Origin: Sphagnum magellanicum
Taxonomy: Eukaryota; Streptophyta; Sphagnopsida; Sphagnales; Sphagnaceae
DNA length: 64,000 nucleotides
Reading direction: 5' to 3'
Assembly: GCA_021904315.1 (NCBI GenBank)
Contig: CM038923.1
Location: 16,436,038-16,500,037 of the forward strand
The notes under the pieces: generated by a model
What the model was told of the DNA's origin: nothing
Databases searched by the model: none
What the model saw: only the letters and a program-made list of their open reading frames with translations
Part shown: positions 48,025-60,100 of the stretch, in pieces
How positions within the stretch are numbered: the first letter of the stretch is position 1
How the letters are laid out: every line of letters starts with the position of its first letter
Position numbers and translations under genes: made by a program

Positions 48025-49076
48025 ATGCTTAGTACATTTGACATCATGAGTTCTCTTTGCAATGCACTTGCAAGAGCTCACCCACCTATATCAACTCCTA
48101 TAGCAATTTATGCATTTTCTATAGTTCCACATTCTTCCCCTATGAGCGTGGGGGATCATCTACCTAATAGTTTTTTAGGTTATTTGTTTGATGGGGAAGA
48201 AGAAAATAGTCTTACATCACATGTGGAGGAGAGAAGGGCTTTGGAATTAGGGTTTTCCAAAGAAGATGTGGTAGGCAAATAAGAACATGTTGGGAGATCA
48301 TGGACAAATGCTAGTTTTTTGTGTTTGTTAGACCTTGTGGAAAACAAATATTGGGAATACAATTGCAAGCCATTTAAGGAAAGTAATTGGAAAACATTTG
48401 CAAATGTTGTGAATGCAAATTTTTGAATGGTGTGTGACAGAATTGGAAGCAAGTTCAAGACAAGTGGAACAAAATGAAAAAGATTTTCAAAATAAAGAAG
48501 AAGAAGACTGAAGTAATTAGTGCACCTCCATTTAATTGGCCATGCTTTGAAGGTTTTGACAATATTTGTTCTGGTACTACCAAAATAAATGGCATAGTTA
48601 ATGCCATAAATCAAGGTGTGTGTGTGATGAATTTTGAGACTGAGGTTGTGAATGTTAGTGATGAAAAGGATGTCCAAACACCTTGGATGCCTAGTAGCTA
48701 TGAAAGACAAACTCTTATGTCTAGGGATGACAATGCAAATGTTAGAACTACCCCATTCGTTAATTTTGATAGCCTTAGAACTAAGGCATGAAAATTATTT
48801 GGTGTGCAAAGGAAACCTAAAAGAAGTTAAAGAGGAAGAAGAAGTGGTCATCCACATGTTCATCTACAATTGCAAATGCCATTAATAATTTCACAAGTGG
48901 TGAAAGAGATTGAATTAAAAAGAATGGAGATGACAAAATTCATCACATCTCAAATGTTGCAAAGTGAAGAGAAAGGCAAACAAATGATGATACAAGGTCA
49001 ATTGCAATTGGTTGTTTTGTTTGCAAATGTGTTGAAGCCAAAGACCATAGATGGTAGTGGTGGTAGTGGCAATTGA
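48025..49076 (+). pseudogene. Harbinger ORF1, Myb/SANT-like DNA-binding protein (decayed)
   Basis: The first frame (from 48025) reads through a Ser/Pro-rich N-terminus to SWTNASFLCLLDLVENKYWE, then ESNWKTFANVVNANF. This is a trihelix/Myb-like pattern: a leading Trp, a hydrophobic helix, then NWKTFANVVN. After stops and a frameshift near 48470 it continues as KWNKMKKIFKIKKKK, then FNWPCFEGFDNI, to a stop at 48789. Beyond one more stop it ends as a Lys/Met/Glu-rich helical tail (EIELKRMEMTKFI) at 49076. DNA binding at the transposon ends is the known role of such ORF1 proteins. At least four disabling changes are visible. Confidence 0.6.
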
Positions 49077-49175
49077 TTAGAAGGAACTAGTTATGACAAT
49101 TGACTTTGATTTGTATTTCCATTTGTGAGAATAAAAACTTGGATTTCATTTCAAAATTCATCTTGTATTATTTTG

Positions 49176-50349
49176 TCATGGTAGAATTGGGTGATCAATC
49201 ACCCATTGTTCGAAAAAAGCTTTCCTTAATCTCTCACCTTCTACTTTTGCTTGCTCTCCTTCTCTAACAATAAACAATCTATTAACACCAAACCCCATTA
49301 GGTTGCCACCTCTTATTCTTGCATTTGCCAATTTAGGCTTCGGTGCACCCCACATTTCACAATAGTTGTGAAGTACACAATAAGCAATTATAATTGGTGA
49401 TGCTTTATTAATTCTAAAATTAAAATATTTCAAAACTTTCCATCTATTTTTCAAAAAAACAAATGCATTTTCTATGACCACCCTGCTTGAATTCATGATG
49501 GAATCATATCTTATCTTGTCCACATATGTAGGATTATAAGTTTTCCAATTTTTTTTGCAAATAGGTATGAATTGGATAAGCTACATCACCAATTAAGAAT
49601 GGGGTGTGTCTCATACCTTGAATAATAACAACTGGTTCTTGGAAAATTTCTCGAGACCTCAATTGTGCATATAGGCTACACCTCTTAAACTACCACCATC
49701 ATGCACCCCTCTAGGTTGACCAACACAAGCATTCCAAAAGATTTTGTCTACATCACACACAACTTGCAACACAATATTATGGAACTTTTTCCTATTGAAA
49801 AAATCACCAATAACAAGTGTAATTTTCTTGTTTGGAAGGTCCACCAAAGGAATGTGAATTCCATCTATAGTTCCACAAATGTTAGGTATACCTATAAGAT
49901 TTTCAAAATGAACAATGATGTCCTTCAAGTGTTGACCTAAAAGGATAGTAGTATATTTACCAAACAAATTGTCTTTGTCAATTAGCACACTACAAACAAT
50001 GTCAACATACTTTTTAATTGTTGATGCACCCACATTGAATCAATCGACCATGTGTAACACGAAATCCATGAGCAAATTGATAAATCACAATAGCCATAAT
50101 CTTTTGAATATCTAGTTATGGCCTAATGGGGCTTAAACAACTTGATTGCAAAAAAGGTATCAACTCCAAAACTAGGTTATTAAAAGCTTCAAAATTCATT
50201 CTATAATGCAACAATAATTTCCTATCTCTTATTTCAGGTGTGGTATGCCACACATTGGTTTCCAAAAGATCCCAGTGTGTGTGTTGTTTAGGTTTTTCCC
50301 ACCAAAAATGTGGTGGATTTCTCCTCCCATTCACATCAGCCAAAAGCAT
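49176..50349 (-). pseudogene. PIF/Harbinger transposase (decayed)
   Basis: The minus-strand reading gives an N-terminal helical part (LLLHYRMNFEAFNNLVLEL), then a DDE nuclease domain. The first Asp is in GTIDGIHIPL (about 49863-49865), the second in IGDVAYPI (about 49585-49587) and the Glu in VVIENAF (about 49470-49472). LKNRWKVLKYFN and YCVLHNYCE follow, as in DDE_Tnp_4/HARBI1 proteins. The frame is broken by a stop near 50130, frameshifts near 50040 and 49670, and another at a T8 run near 49550. The three catalytic positions are retained in the separate frames, but no complete enzyme can be made. Confidence 0.8.
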
Positions 50350-52314
50350 TGAAAAAACATTTAATCATATTATACTCCCATCTAAATTTGAAAGCACATT
50401 ACACACTCTAGATTTAGATGTTGCACAGTTTCCCAATGTAATAGAAAATAACATCCAAATTGAGAAATACTTGTCCAAGTGAGGTCGAATCCATGATCAC
50501 AAATTTTGAAAACAACAAAAGAAACCCTAAAATAATGAAATGCTCTAAAATACTCCCAAAACAATGCAAATTCACAAAAACAAATAAACTTTTACAAACC
50601 ATTTTAGATCTTTTAAAACATCCTTTATACTCATGAAACAAAATAGAAATGGCAACTAAACAAAACTTGAGAAAATGTGAGCTGCATTAGACCTGCATGT
50701 AGAAAGAGCTCTCTGGATTCTCAACTCTTTAGACTTCCTACTCTCATTCCTGTTTGCTGCAGCGGGAGTTTCGGAAGTTTCATAAAAAAATCCATTTTAT
50801 TCAAACTAGGGTAGTGCGTGGGCAGTGTCTGGGTACCCTAGGCCAGCAGATAGCCCATGTTGAGGGGCCCACTTCAGGTTAATATGTTTGCCTTCATCGT
50901 TGCATGTGCCCAAGCTATTTGTTTGACACCCTCCCCATTCCCCAAAATAGAAGCACAATCAGCTGGCCACAACGAACTAGCACCCACTAGCACACCATCC
51001 ACAAGATGCCCGTCATTTGTGGATGAACCTCAACTGAATTAATGTTTGGTTTCACCTTCATAACCAATTTAGTAGGAAATAGGTCTCATATATAGGTAGA
51101 TAGGTAAGAAAATAGGTAATATTAGGTGAGCAGATGGTTTATATATACATAGGTGAAAGCTGTTTTTACTACCTACCTACTGACTACCTGAATGTGGGTT
51201 GTTAATAGGCAGGTAGGGAAAAAAAAACAACTGAGCTAACCACCATGCTTAGCCGAGGGAATTGGAACCCAACAAAAAACTGGTGGGTGTTGGTTCATTG
51301 TGGCCCAATCAACTTTCTTTTCCTAGATTATATCCATGAAATTTAAACTATGGTGAAAACATATGGGATAAAACTGAGGTGCTATTGGGAACACCATGGG
51401 GGAATAGCTTGGGAACTGGAAGAGCCCTTTGGAACCTCTTGGGAACTTGATGAAAACATGCAGGAAAATCAGGAGAAAAATCCCTTCCTGCCCCCATAAC
51501 CCAATAAAATAAAATTGGGTCCACTAGAGTGCATGTTGAACCTTTTCATCATTTGCTTGAAATTTTTATTTTCAAAATTGTTTATCACCATTTTTGACTT
51601 GGGTTAATACATGTTCATAAGAGCGTTGGTACAAATTTTGGCCAATTATGTGGAAAAGTTTGCATATGAGCATGTAGAATGGTTGGATATGCATGAAGTC
51701 ATATTCAAAAGTTGTTTGGTTTTTAATATTTGTGTCTATAAGTAACCGACAGAGGGGCATTGAGTGATTATACATATATGTATCCATATCAACAAGGTTT
51801 CAGCAAGTTTGATATTTGTATCCTACACAAAGGTTTCAAGGATTCTAGATATGATTTTGTTATTCGTATCTAGGAGTTAGAGTTAAAGGGTTTAGAGGAT
51901 GTTAAATATGGCTTCTCATTGTGAAAGTGGGGGAGCAAGCTTTACAATTTCATAGTTTGTCATTATAAGAGGCAAGCTTTCACATGAGCATGGAAGTTGA
52001 ACATAGAGCTTAGAACTTGGAGCGTGAAAAGAAATTCCCCCTAAAATCATGCACAATTAAACTTATGGGAATATCTTACCAACATATGGCAATCTATGAT
52101 GGGCAACATATGGGCAATCCATGAATCATAAGTAAACAAAATGGAAACCGATTTAGAAGATTATTTTGTTGATTTAAAACATATTCTTTTATTTCCAAGT
52201 GGCATTGGCACCAAATGCCTAATAATTAGTTTTATCACATGTGACCATGGTATGAAAGATGATAAAACTAAATGCCTCTAATGAACTACACTATCTCTAA
52301 CCCATTCAAATATC
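50350..52314. other. Gene-free DNA with a TAGG-type tract
   Basis: A TAGG/TACC-rich tract lies at about 51075-51215 and a dispersed repeat copy at 51362-51467. Small ORFs at 50414-50641 and 51572-51787 are not recognisable. One end of the Harbinger element should lie in the first part, but I could not locate it. Confidence 0.45.
51362..51467. repeat. Dispersed repeat copy right of the Harbinger element
   Basis: GATAAAACTGAGGTGCTATT and GAACTTGATGAAAACATGC correspond to the copy at 47383-47480 in the same orientation. Confidence 0.4.
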
Positions 52315-53770
52315 TCACTGCAATAACTTTTTGATCTCATTGATATTCAATATATGTTGGTTGATGAAACCATCTATCTTGTGATCACAAAACATCCTAG
52401 TTCTAGAGATGAAATACAACTGTTTACAAGGGATTTCTCTCTTCTTGAAGGTTGTTAACATAAACACAAAGTTAGGACAAGTGCAATTGGGGATCACTTC
52501 AATTGTCACTTCATATGCAATAGTAATCATTCCACAATGACACTCAATTGAGTAAACATGCCCATATCCAAAATTAGGAACATCCTTCATTCACAAAATG
52601 GTAACTATTAGGGTGTTACTAAATAACCACTTACTATTGTGATCCTTTCTAGGTGGAGCACAATTCATGATTTTGTTGTCATGTTTTGGAGTTGGAATGT
52701 CATTTCAATTTATATTCATTATGAAAAAATCATGAGTATTGCAACTAGGCTATCTAGTTGTAATCTAGTTGTATCATACACTTTTTAGTTACATTGTACA
52801 AGTTGCAACAGACATAATTTTCTCATAGTGATTGATAGCCACCACCTTTACTTGTTCACACCTAGTAAGACAAAATCCATCCCCTTCCAAGAATGCCACC
52901 TCCATGCAAGTGAATCTTGTACCAATGAAAATTGGCTAAACATTTGGAACTTAAGGCTTGCCCTTCACAAAATCTTAAAGATTTCCTAGCACACATTGAT
53001 CCTTATCATTAGGGAAAACCACATTATTTTTAAAATAGCCTCTTTATTAACTGCAAGTTTGAATTGATCATGAAACACAAGGGTTGAAGTGTAATATGAA
53101 AGTTTTGTTATTTTGGCTTCACATTTGTGCCCTTTAGATTGGATGGCTAAACAATGTACTTTTGAGTTGACAATCAACCTTTGCAATGTGGAAAACTTCT
53201 TGATTACATGTGGTTTTAAAAATATCCAAGGCCTCCTAACCATGAACACCTAACCTTGATGGAATCCCATTTCGTATAAGGGATTTTGGATATTCATGTA
53301 CAATGTTCTCTTACACCTTCATATAATTAGATTACCATGGCATTGAAATATTCAATTTGTTAAGGTGATGTGAATCTTGAAGAGAACTAATCATGGTGTT
53401 GAATTTCCTCTTGTAATAACCAAATCTCTCTTCACCTTCCAACCCAATTGAATTACTATGCAAAGGACTACCAAAAAGAAAATTTGCAATTGCTTATGTT
53501 ATTTTCTTGGGGTCACCAAATCAATGTGTAGCTTTTAGACGTAACTCCATTTGATTTGGTCTTGTTCCTTTTAATATACCCATCAAATTCATTATATCAC
53601 AAATTTGCTACTTGAAAGCTTTGACAAGATCATTAATTGTTGCATTAGAAATCTCCTTGCCTTTTTTACCAAATTGTTACAACCAAATGTTGTGAATTAT
53701 TTTGGACAAGTTACCAATAGTCATGTTGGCATCTTCTTCAATTGTCAAGCCCTTCACATGAAAAAATTCA
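52315..53770 (-). pseudogene. Decayed SWIM-zinc-finger ORF, TE-like
   Basis: Minus-strand fragments read, in order: LTIEEDANMTIGNLSKIIHN, GEERFGYYKRKFNTMISSLQ (about 53770-53390), then RRPWIFLKPHVIKK, GHKCEAKITKL, then FHDQFKLAVNKEAI (53249-52986), then YSIECHCG, VTIEVIPNCTCPNF and IPCKQLYFI (52590-52315). The last part is SWIM-like (CxC...CxH) with the terminal His replaced by Gln. SWIM domains occur in Mutator-like transposases and FAR1-type proteins. Many of the interrupting stops stand where Gln codons would fit. I recall similar ORFs as abundant repeats in fern genomes (unverified). The exact class is unknown. Confidence 0.45.
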
Positions 53771-54182
53771 AAATTTAAACATGAGATTATGTGATGACAT
53801 AACATTCATACATTGAACATGTATGATTTAACATCTAGTTAAATTTGTGAACAAATAGGAAATGAAGTAGCTAGGGACAAAATAAGGGCTATCTTATCGA
53901 TATAGTCTTATGGATATAGTCATAAGGGGTATCTTTTTTCTACTAATGAATGTTATCTAATGGGCCTTGTCTAAAATTCCCATGTTTTAAAGCTAATACA
54001 AGTTTTTTGATGTTGGGTGAAAAAAATGTCAAAAATTTGTCCATTAACCCATGGAGATGTACCCCTTGTAACTTTCTTATGCTTGATTGACCACAATTTT
54101 TTGATTCAAGACTTGAAAATGTCCTACTCAAAACCAAAGCTATAACCAAAGTGGTCATTATTGGATTTTTTCCATTTCCAAC
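53771..54182. other. Sequence flanking the CACTA insertion
   Basis: A minus-strand open stretch (54185-53943, containing LMDKFLTFFSPNIKKL) ends at the CACTA boundary. With the transposon removed, the frame would continue into the sequence right of 57172, so the insertion seems to have split an older, already unidentifiable coding-like region. Confidence 0.3.
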
Positions 54183-54599
54183 CACTAAAAGAAAAACATG
54201 TATTTTCGACTAGTTTTTGCAATTAAATTTTAGTTGCAAAAAACATTTTGCAACTAAAATCCTTTTAGTCGCCTAAGACAAGTTACATGTGATAAATTAG
54301 TCGCAAATGACAAAGGGTATTATATGAAAGAAAAAATCAACAAATTCATTTCATCCTTTGACTCCATTGTATATGTATTGTCACATGCGACTAAGATGCA
54401 ATTATTTTGGTCACATTGAGGGCAAATGATGTGTTGCCACGTGTTTTAATATTTTATTATTTGTATTATTATTATTATTATTATTTTGAAATAATCTAGG
54501 ACATTCAATTCAAATACTTGAATGATCTTATATCATGACATGTGGCCCAATGTAAATATGCCACGTTGCATTTAAAATATATATATTAATATTAATATT

Positions 54600-54835
54600 A
54601 GGTTGGTGGGTGCCTAGGTAGGTACATAAATAGGTGCCTATAAACCTAAATTACATATCTACCTACCTACTTAGGTAAAAAAAAAGATAGGTAGGTTCTA
54701 TTTTCCTAAGTTAAATACTTACTCATATAGGTAGGTACTTAGGTAGGTACTTAGGTAGGTAGGTACATAGGTCGACCTAGGTGGATAGATTAAATTAAGT
54801 ACCTACCTAGGTAGATAAATAAATAGGTTGGGGAG
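54600..54835. repeat. Degenerate TAGG/TACC tract
   Basis: Repeated AGGTAGGTA and its complement TACCTACC alternate along the strand (for example TCTACCTACCTACTTAGG), so one strand could fold back on itself. The same motif class appears at about 14200-14290, 14555-14685, 25130-25150, 46615-46710 and 51075-51215. Confidence 0.7.
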
Positions 54836-56009
54836 GTAAGTACTTTAGAATTGTGCATAATTTGTTTTTTTCTTTTGGGTTCAGCCTTTTGATTAACTCA
54901 TCACATGTGCACAAATTTCTTAATGTGAAATTAGATGACCACATCCCCTTGTTTATATAATGTTCAAAATAGGAATTAAGAACAAATAATATGGGATAAA
55001 TTTTGAAGTTACAATGTTTTCACAAACTAAATTATAATTCTAAAACTTTCTTCATGCCTTACTTTTTTAGTTTTTAGATTTTTAAACAATTCAAGTACTA
55101 GATAATTAAATAATCATTTAATTAATAACGATTGAATTTATATATATTTAAATTATAAATTATACACTACAAATAATTAGTATTCATTATCAACAACTTA
55201 AATAACCAATAAATACTTAATATTTAATAAATTAGCTATCTAGTTACTGACAAATTATTAATATTTAACTCATAAATAATTAAATAACTAAAATTATTCA
55301 AAAATATTTTATTACTTTTTAGAATTTGATCGAATTATATATAATATAATTAATGTAAAACTAATTTAATGTTTATAATTTAAAAATTAACTATTTTAAA
55401 TGTAAAAAATATTACTAATGAATCAACAATTGCTATTAGAAAAGGAATTTTTACACAATTTTTTTAAAAATTATTATTCAACTAACTACATTACTTATTG
55501 TATAATTACATTTATTTTTGTAAAAAATATGATACATCAAGTAATTTTTTTTCTCTTGGTAATTATTAACTATAAATAGAATAATTTGTTAAACATAACA
55601 TTAATTTTCATAATTACTATAAAATTACTATAAAATATTTATCATAGATGATTAATCACATAATTTTTTTAAATAATAATATTACATAATAATTCATGAA
55701 ATTAAAATAAGTAAAATAATTATTTTAACCACACTATAATTTTTACAAAATTTTAATTCAGGCTTGAAATTATAAATTATAAAATGTGAATAATTATGCA
55801 CATATGAATTAATTCTTATCTAAAGTAATTACAATGATTTTAAAGTAATGTCACATTAATTACATTAATCAATTTCTTCTAATATAAGAATATAAATTAT
55901 ATAATATACAAATCTATGTTATAACAATAATAATTTTAATGTAACTTAGATTTAATAAACATAATCATTTATAATCATTCATAAAAGTGATTTATTATGG
56001 ATAACACTA

Positions 56010-56830
56010 GTAGGAAAAACCTTTAAAACTCAATCAATAATGTTTTTGAATTAAAATATAAAATTAAAATTCCAAAATAGTAATTCAGAATTCAAATATC
56101 AATTTTTAGATCAAATATTTTTTTTGAAGTTAAATAACAAATTTCAGAATTGAAATGTCAATTTTCAGATTCAAATAATAATATTCAAAATAAAAATGTC
56201 CAATTTAAGACTCAATTAATAATTTTCTCAATTAAAATATTAATTTTGAGAATCCAAAATAATAATTTGGAATTCAAATTTCAACTTTCAAGTCAAGTAA
56301 TTTCTTAAAATTTAAATTTAAAAATTCACAATTCAAATATCAAATTTCAAGTTCAAATAAAAATATTTAAAATCAAAATGTCGATTTTTTAAACTCGATC
56401 ATTTTTTGGAATTGAAATTTCAAGTTCAAATCAAATGATTATTGAAAATTTAAATGCAAAATTTTCAGAGTTGAAATATAAATTTTCATGTTCATATAAA
56501 AATATTCAAAATTAAAATGTCTATTTTATAATTAATTAATAATTTTCTGACTTGAAATATTAATTTTTGGATTCAAAAATATTAATTTAGAATTCAAATA
56601 TCAAAATTTAGATCAAATAAACCTTTTTGAATTTATATTGAAAATATCATATTCAAATCAAAATTTGAAATTCAAATAATGTTTGAAACAATTGAAATAA
56701 CAATTTTCAGAGTCAAATATAAAGTTGCAAATTCTATTTTTTAAAAATTAAAATAGTAGTTTTCAAATTTGAAATATCAATTTTCAGATTTGAATAAAAA
56801 ATTCAAAATTCAAATATTAATTTTGAGATT
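56010..56830. repeat. Cryptic AT-rich tandem array inside the CACTA element
   Basis: Blocks such as TTCAAAT, AATTTTCAGATTCAAAT, AATATTCAAAAT..AAATGTC and AATTAATAATTTTCTGA recur with variations. Successive AATGTC landmarks at about 56195, 56377 and 56516 suggest an irregular long period of about 140-180 bp built from shorter units. It is strongly diverged. Confidence 0.55.
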
Positions 56831-57172
56831 CATTATATGAACAATATACATATGTATGCATATTATATATATAGTTTTAGTACATACATTAAAATACAAC
56901 CCTATATCATTGTAGAATACCTTTAGGATGTAACTAATTTGGTGATTATTGTGACTAATGGGACATATCAACCTATTAATGGATGAAAATAAATGTAAAA
57001 TCAATCCAACCAGTAGAATAAAATTTCTAATAGTTACATCATAGTTGTGAGAATGACCAAAATAGTTGAAATTTGATCTTGTAATTGTAAATATTCTCAA
57101 ATCTACTCGCAAACAAATTGCATGTAGTCGTAAATGGAGTGGTTACATTTTTGATAATTTCTACTAGTGAAC

Positions 57173-60100
57173 CTCACCAATTCTTTTATAATTGCAATTG
57201 ATTCATGACAATCATTAAGTGAAATAAGATGATAGTGTGAGCCAAAGTGGATGCATGCTTTGGTCGTAGTTGGTAACTTGTGCACAAGATTTTAGCATTG
57301 CAAATGTCCACACAAGAAGGGGGATTCTTGCAATACCTATAAACAATTATGGAATGTATAGGTGGCACATGTTTAGGTTGAAAGGAATTGTCCATTGCTC
57401 TTTCCCGATGAACCTCATTGATTCTTCCATTTCGCACTAAACTTGGGTAATTTTCAACTAAACAACACAAATGACCAACACAAGTTGTTCACTTAAAAGT
57501 TAATGCATCGTAATTTTTTATATTGGTTATTTTCACTACACATTAGTTCTAATGGAAAAGTGGGGTGTAATTCACTGGCGTAATTCACTATGGGACCTTA
57601 AAAATTAAATACATTCATTGCACCTTAATGATTTCACCTTAGATCTACTAGTCAAATGCACCACTAACATTTCCACATAAGATTTGAAATAATATCCTAT
57701 GATTACATTCAACTATGTAGTCATTTAGGATGTCTAGTGATTAATTTCTTAGTTGCAAAGGACAAAATTCCTTCTAGTGACTCTAAAAAAATTATGGGGT
57801 GAAAGCACATGAAAAAGTATACACATGTGCCAAAAAGCTCTTGGAATAAACCCAAAAACAGTATGAGAAGCATGCCATTAGATTGTAAAGGCATGTGGAA
57901 TTTGAAGTTGGGCAACATGTGTGATTTAACATCAAAGACTTAAATGCTTGATGAACTAGCCTCACGTTTCACTACCAAGTATGTGGGGTTGTATGAAATG
58001 AATGTGAAGCGTTCTCTAAAATGCCATGCAAGACATTTTAATTTTTCTCACCAATTGCAACATAATTATAGATGATCCAATGGTTTTTTTAAAAAATTCT
58101 AACATAGTATCAATAGTTAACATTTCCAAAAAGATTTAGGAATAAATGGTGACATGCTCCTAGAACCTATTTAAATAGCAAAAATGATTGAAAAAAAGGG
58201 TACCAAACTAGAAGTTAAATCAAAATGTGTTCTAAGAAAATTATCATAAATTGGCCTTTTTAACAATTTTTTTAATTTTTTGAATTTGTGCAAACTTTTG
58301 CAACCAAACAAAAGGATATATAAAATTTAATTTCAATGGCCACTAGAAAATAAAGCTATTTTCCATACCTATAGTCCACATGTTGGGCCACAACAACTAA
58401 ACATGATATTGTGTGTGCATTATTCAATCATAAGAATTCACACAACATCACCTATCTCATGCCACAATAAGCACACCCCTTCACAATACATTAGGATCTA
58501 GTATTTTTCAATTGACACACCTTTTTATGATGGATTTCAAAATTAAACTAATGAATTATGTTACATGTCATATCATGGATATGGTTTCACATTTTACTAG
58601 AATGGTGATTTCCAAACATAAATACATGATTAAATTGAAAATTAAAAACAATGTAAACATTAACCATTTATGTGACAAACACATAAATTAAATCTAATGT
58701 GAGCTAAATGTCCAAAGAGATCATAAAGGTTCAACCTAGCACTAGAAGAACCATTTTGTTTGTACAATCTTTTTTATAACTTAAAAGTTGTAAACATTGG
58801 ATGTTGCACCTTCTATGAATGTAAATTGAACCTTAGATCACAATTTTTATCACACTTAAAGCATCTTGATTGACAAGATAAAGTGGCATGTATTTCAATT
58901 TCCAAATGAAATCAACATCATATTGGTGTGAAAATGGGCTTAATTTTTTTATATTTGTCCCAAATAGTGTGAGTGTTAAAAGACTTTGAAAAAGAAAATG
59001 ATGGCTTTTGGTTGGGTGGCCATAAGAATTGACCACACACATATCAAGGAACTCATTCTTTGTACATTTTATGAAACATGTACATGAGATAAATGGTTTT
59101 TTTTTATATGCTATGAATTAATCAAATATTTCATTAAAATAATATAGGTATATTTTCATAATTAGTTTAAAACACTTATCAATATTTAAATTATTTTTAT
59201 TTATTTTTTTGTAATTAGTTGCACCTTACATTTTTTTGCACACTATTTCAAAAAAATAGAAATAACTTCCCTAAACCACGCATCATTACAACAACAAAAT
59301 GTCCTTTTCAACCAAGTGAAATGACTTGGATTTGTAACTTCTATCTTAGGCTTTTCAACTTCCATTTTGACTATTTCCTAGTGGTTTTTTTAGTCATGAA
59401 TGGACTCTAGTCCAAAAGACCATGTCATATTTACCACATTTTTGCATAGTGATAGTAAGTTTGGAAGTTGTTAAACCCAAGTTGTTTAACATAGTTGAAA
59501 AGCACACGTTTCATTGAAGTGCACAAATAGCTATTAATTGATCAACCATTATGATTGGCCCATGTGTGGCATTTGAATGTTCCATTAGTGTGTATTATCC
59601 AATATTTGTTGTTTATAAAATGGCAAGGCACAAACATTTAACAATAAATTTGGACATGTGAAATAATTATATTGCCTCAAATACATTGTATTGTTAAATT
59701 TCTTCACTTTAGAGTATTTCACCTGACATTTCACATCTTAAATAACAACCAACAATTTTCTTCATTAGGATTCATATATATTCATGGCTTATTAAAAGTA
59801 GTGTTCCAATTATCACAATGAGGTCAAAATAATTTTTTGTTTTAATAAAAAAATTGAATCACTTCTTCATAATGTCATTTATATGGTCACCAAGATTAAG
59901 CTTGAAGTCACGTGGTCAAACCAACCCCTTGTGCAAAAACTTAAGATTATTCCAATGGGAATTGTGAAGTGTTTTGCACTCCCCACTTGAATGTAAATTA
60001 TTTACATCTTTTGATTTTGGGGTGTAACCAATGTCATAGTTCCTTGTTCAACATTCTTATCTAATGAAAATTACTAAAATGTACATATTAAAATAAAACA

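Larger units (their letters stand above)
48025..50349. mobile_element. PIF/Harbinger transposon, decayed, coding core
   Basis: It combines a Myb/SANT-like ORF on the plus strand with a Harbinger DDE transposase on the minus strand, converging at about 49.1 kb. Two-gene organisation of this kind is characteristic of PIF/Harbinger elements, where the Myb-like protein assists the transposase. Both genes carry stops and frameshifts. I could not find the terminal inverted repeats or the 3-bp target duplication, so only the coding core is delimited. Confidence 0.75.
54183..57169. mobile_element. Non-autonomous CACTA (En/Spm-like) transposon
   Basis: The left end reads CACTAAAAGAAAAACATG; the right end, reverse-complemented, reads CACTAGTAGAAATTATC, giving imperfect inverted termini (CACTAnnAGAAA). 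The element is flanked by a perfect 3-bp duplication AAC (54180-54182 and 57170-57172), as required for CACTA elements. Subterminal TAGTCG/TCGCAA motifs occur near both ends, also typical. It spans 2987 bp with no transposase. Its interior is a TAGG-type tract (54600-54835), very AT-rich DNA (54.9-56.0 kb) and a cryptic tandem array (56010-56830). Movement would need transposase supplied elsewhere. Confidence 0.75.
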
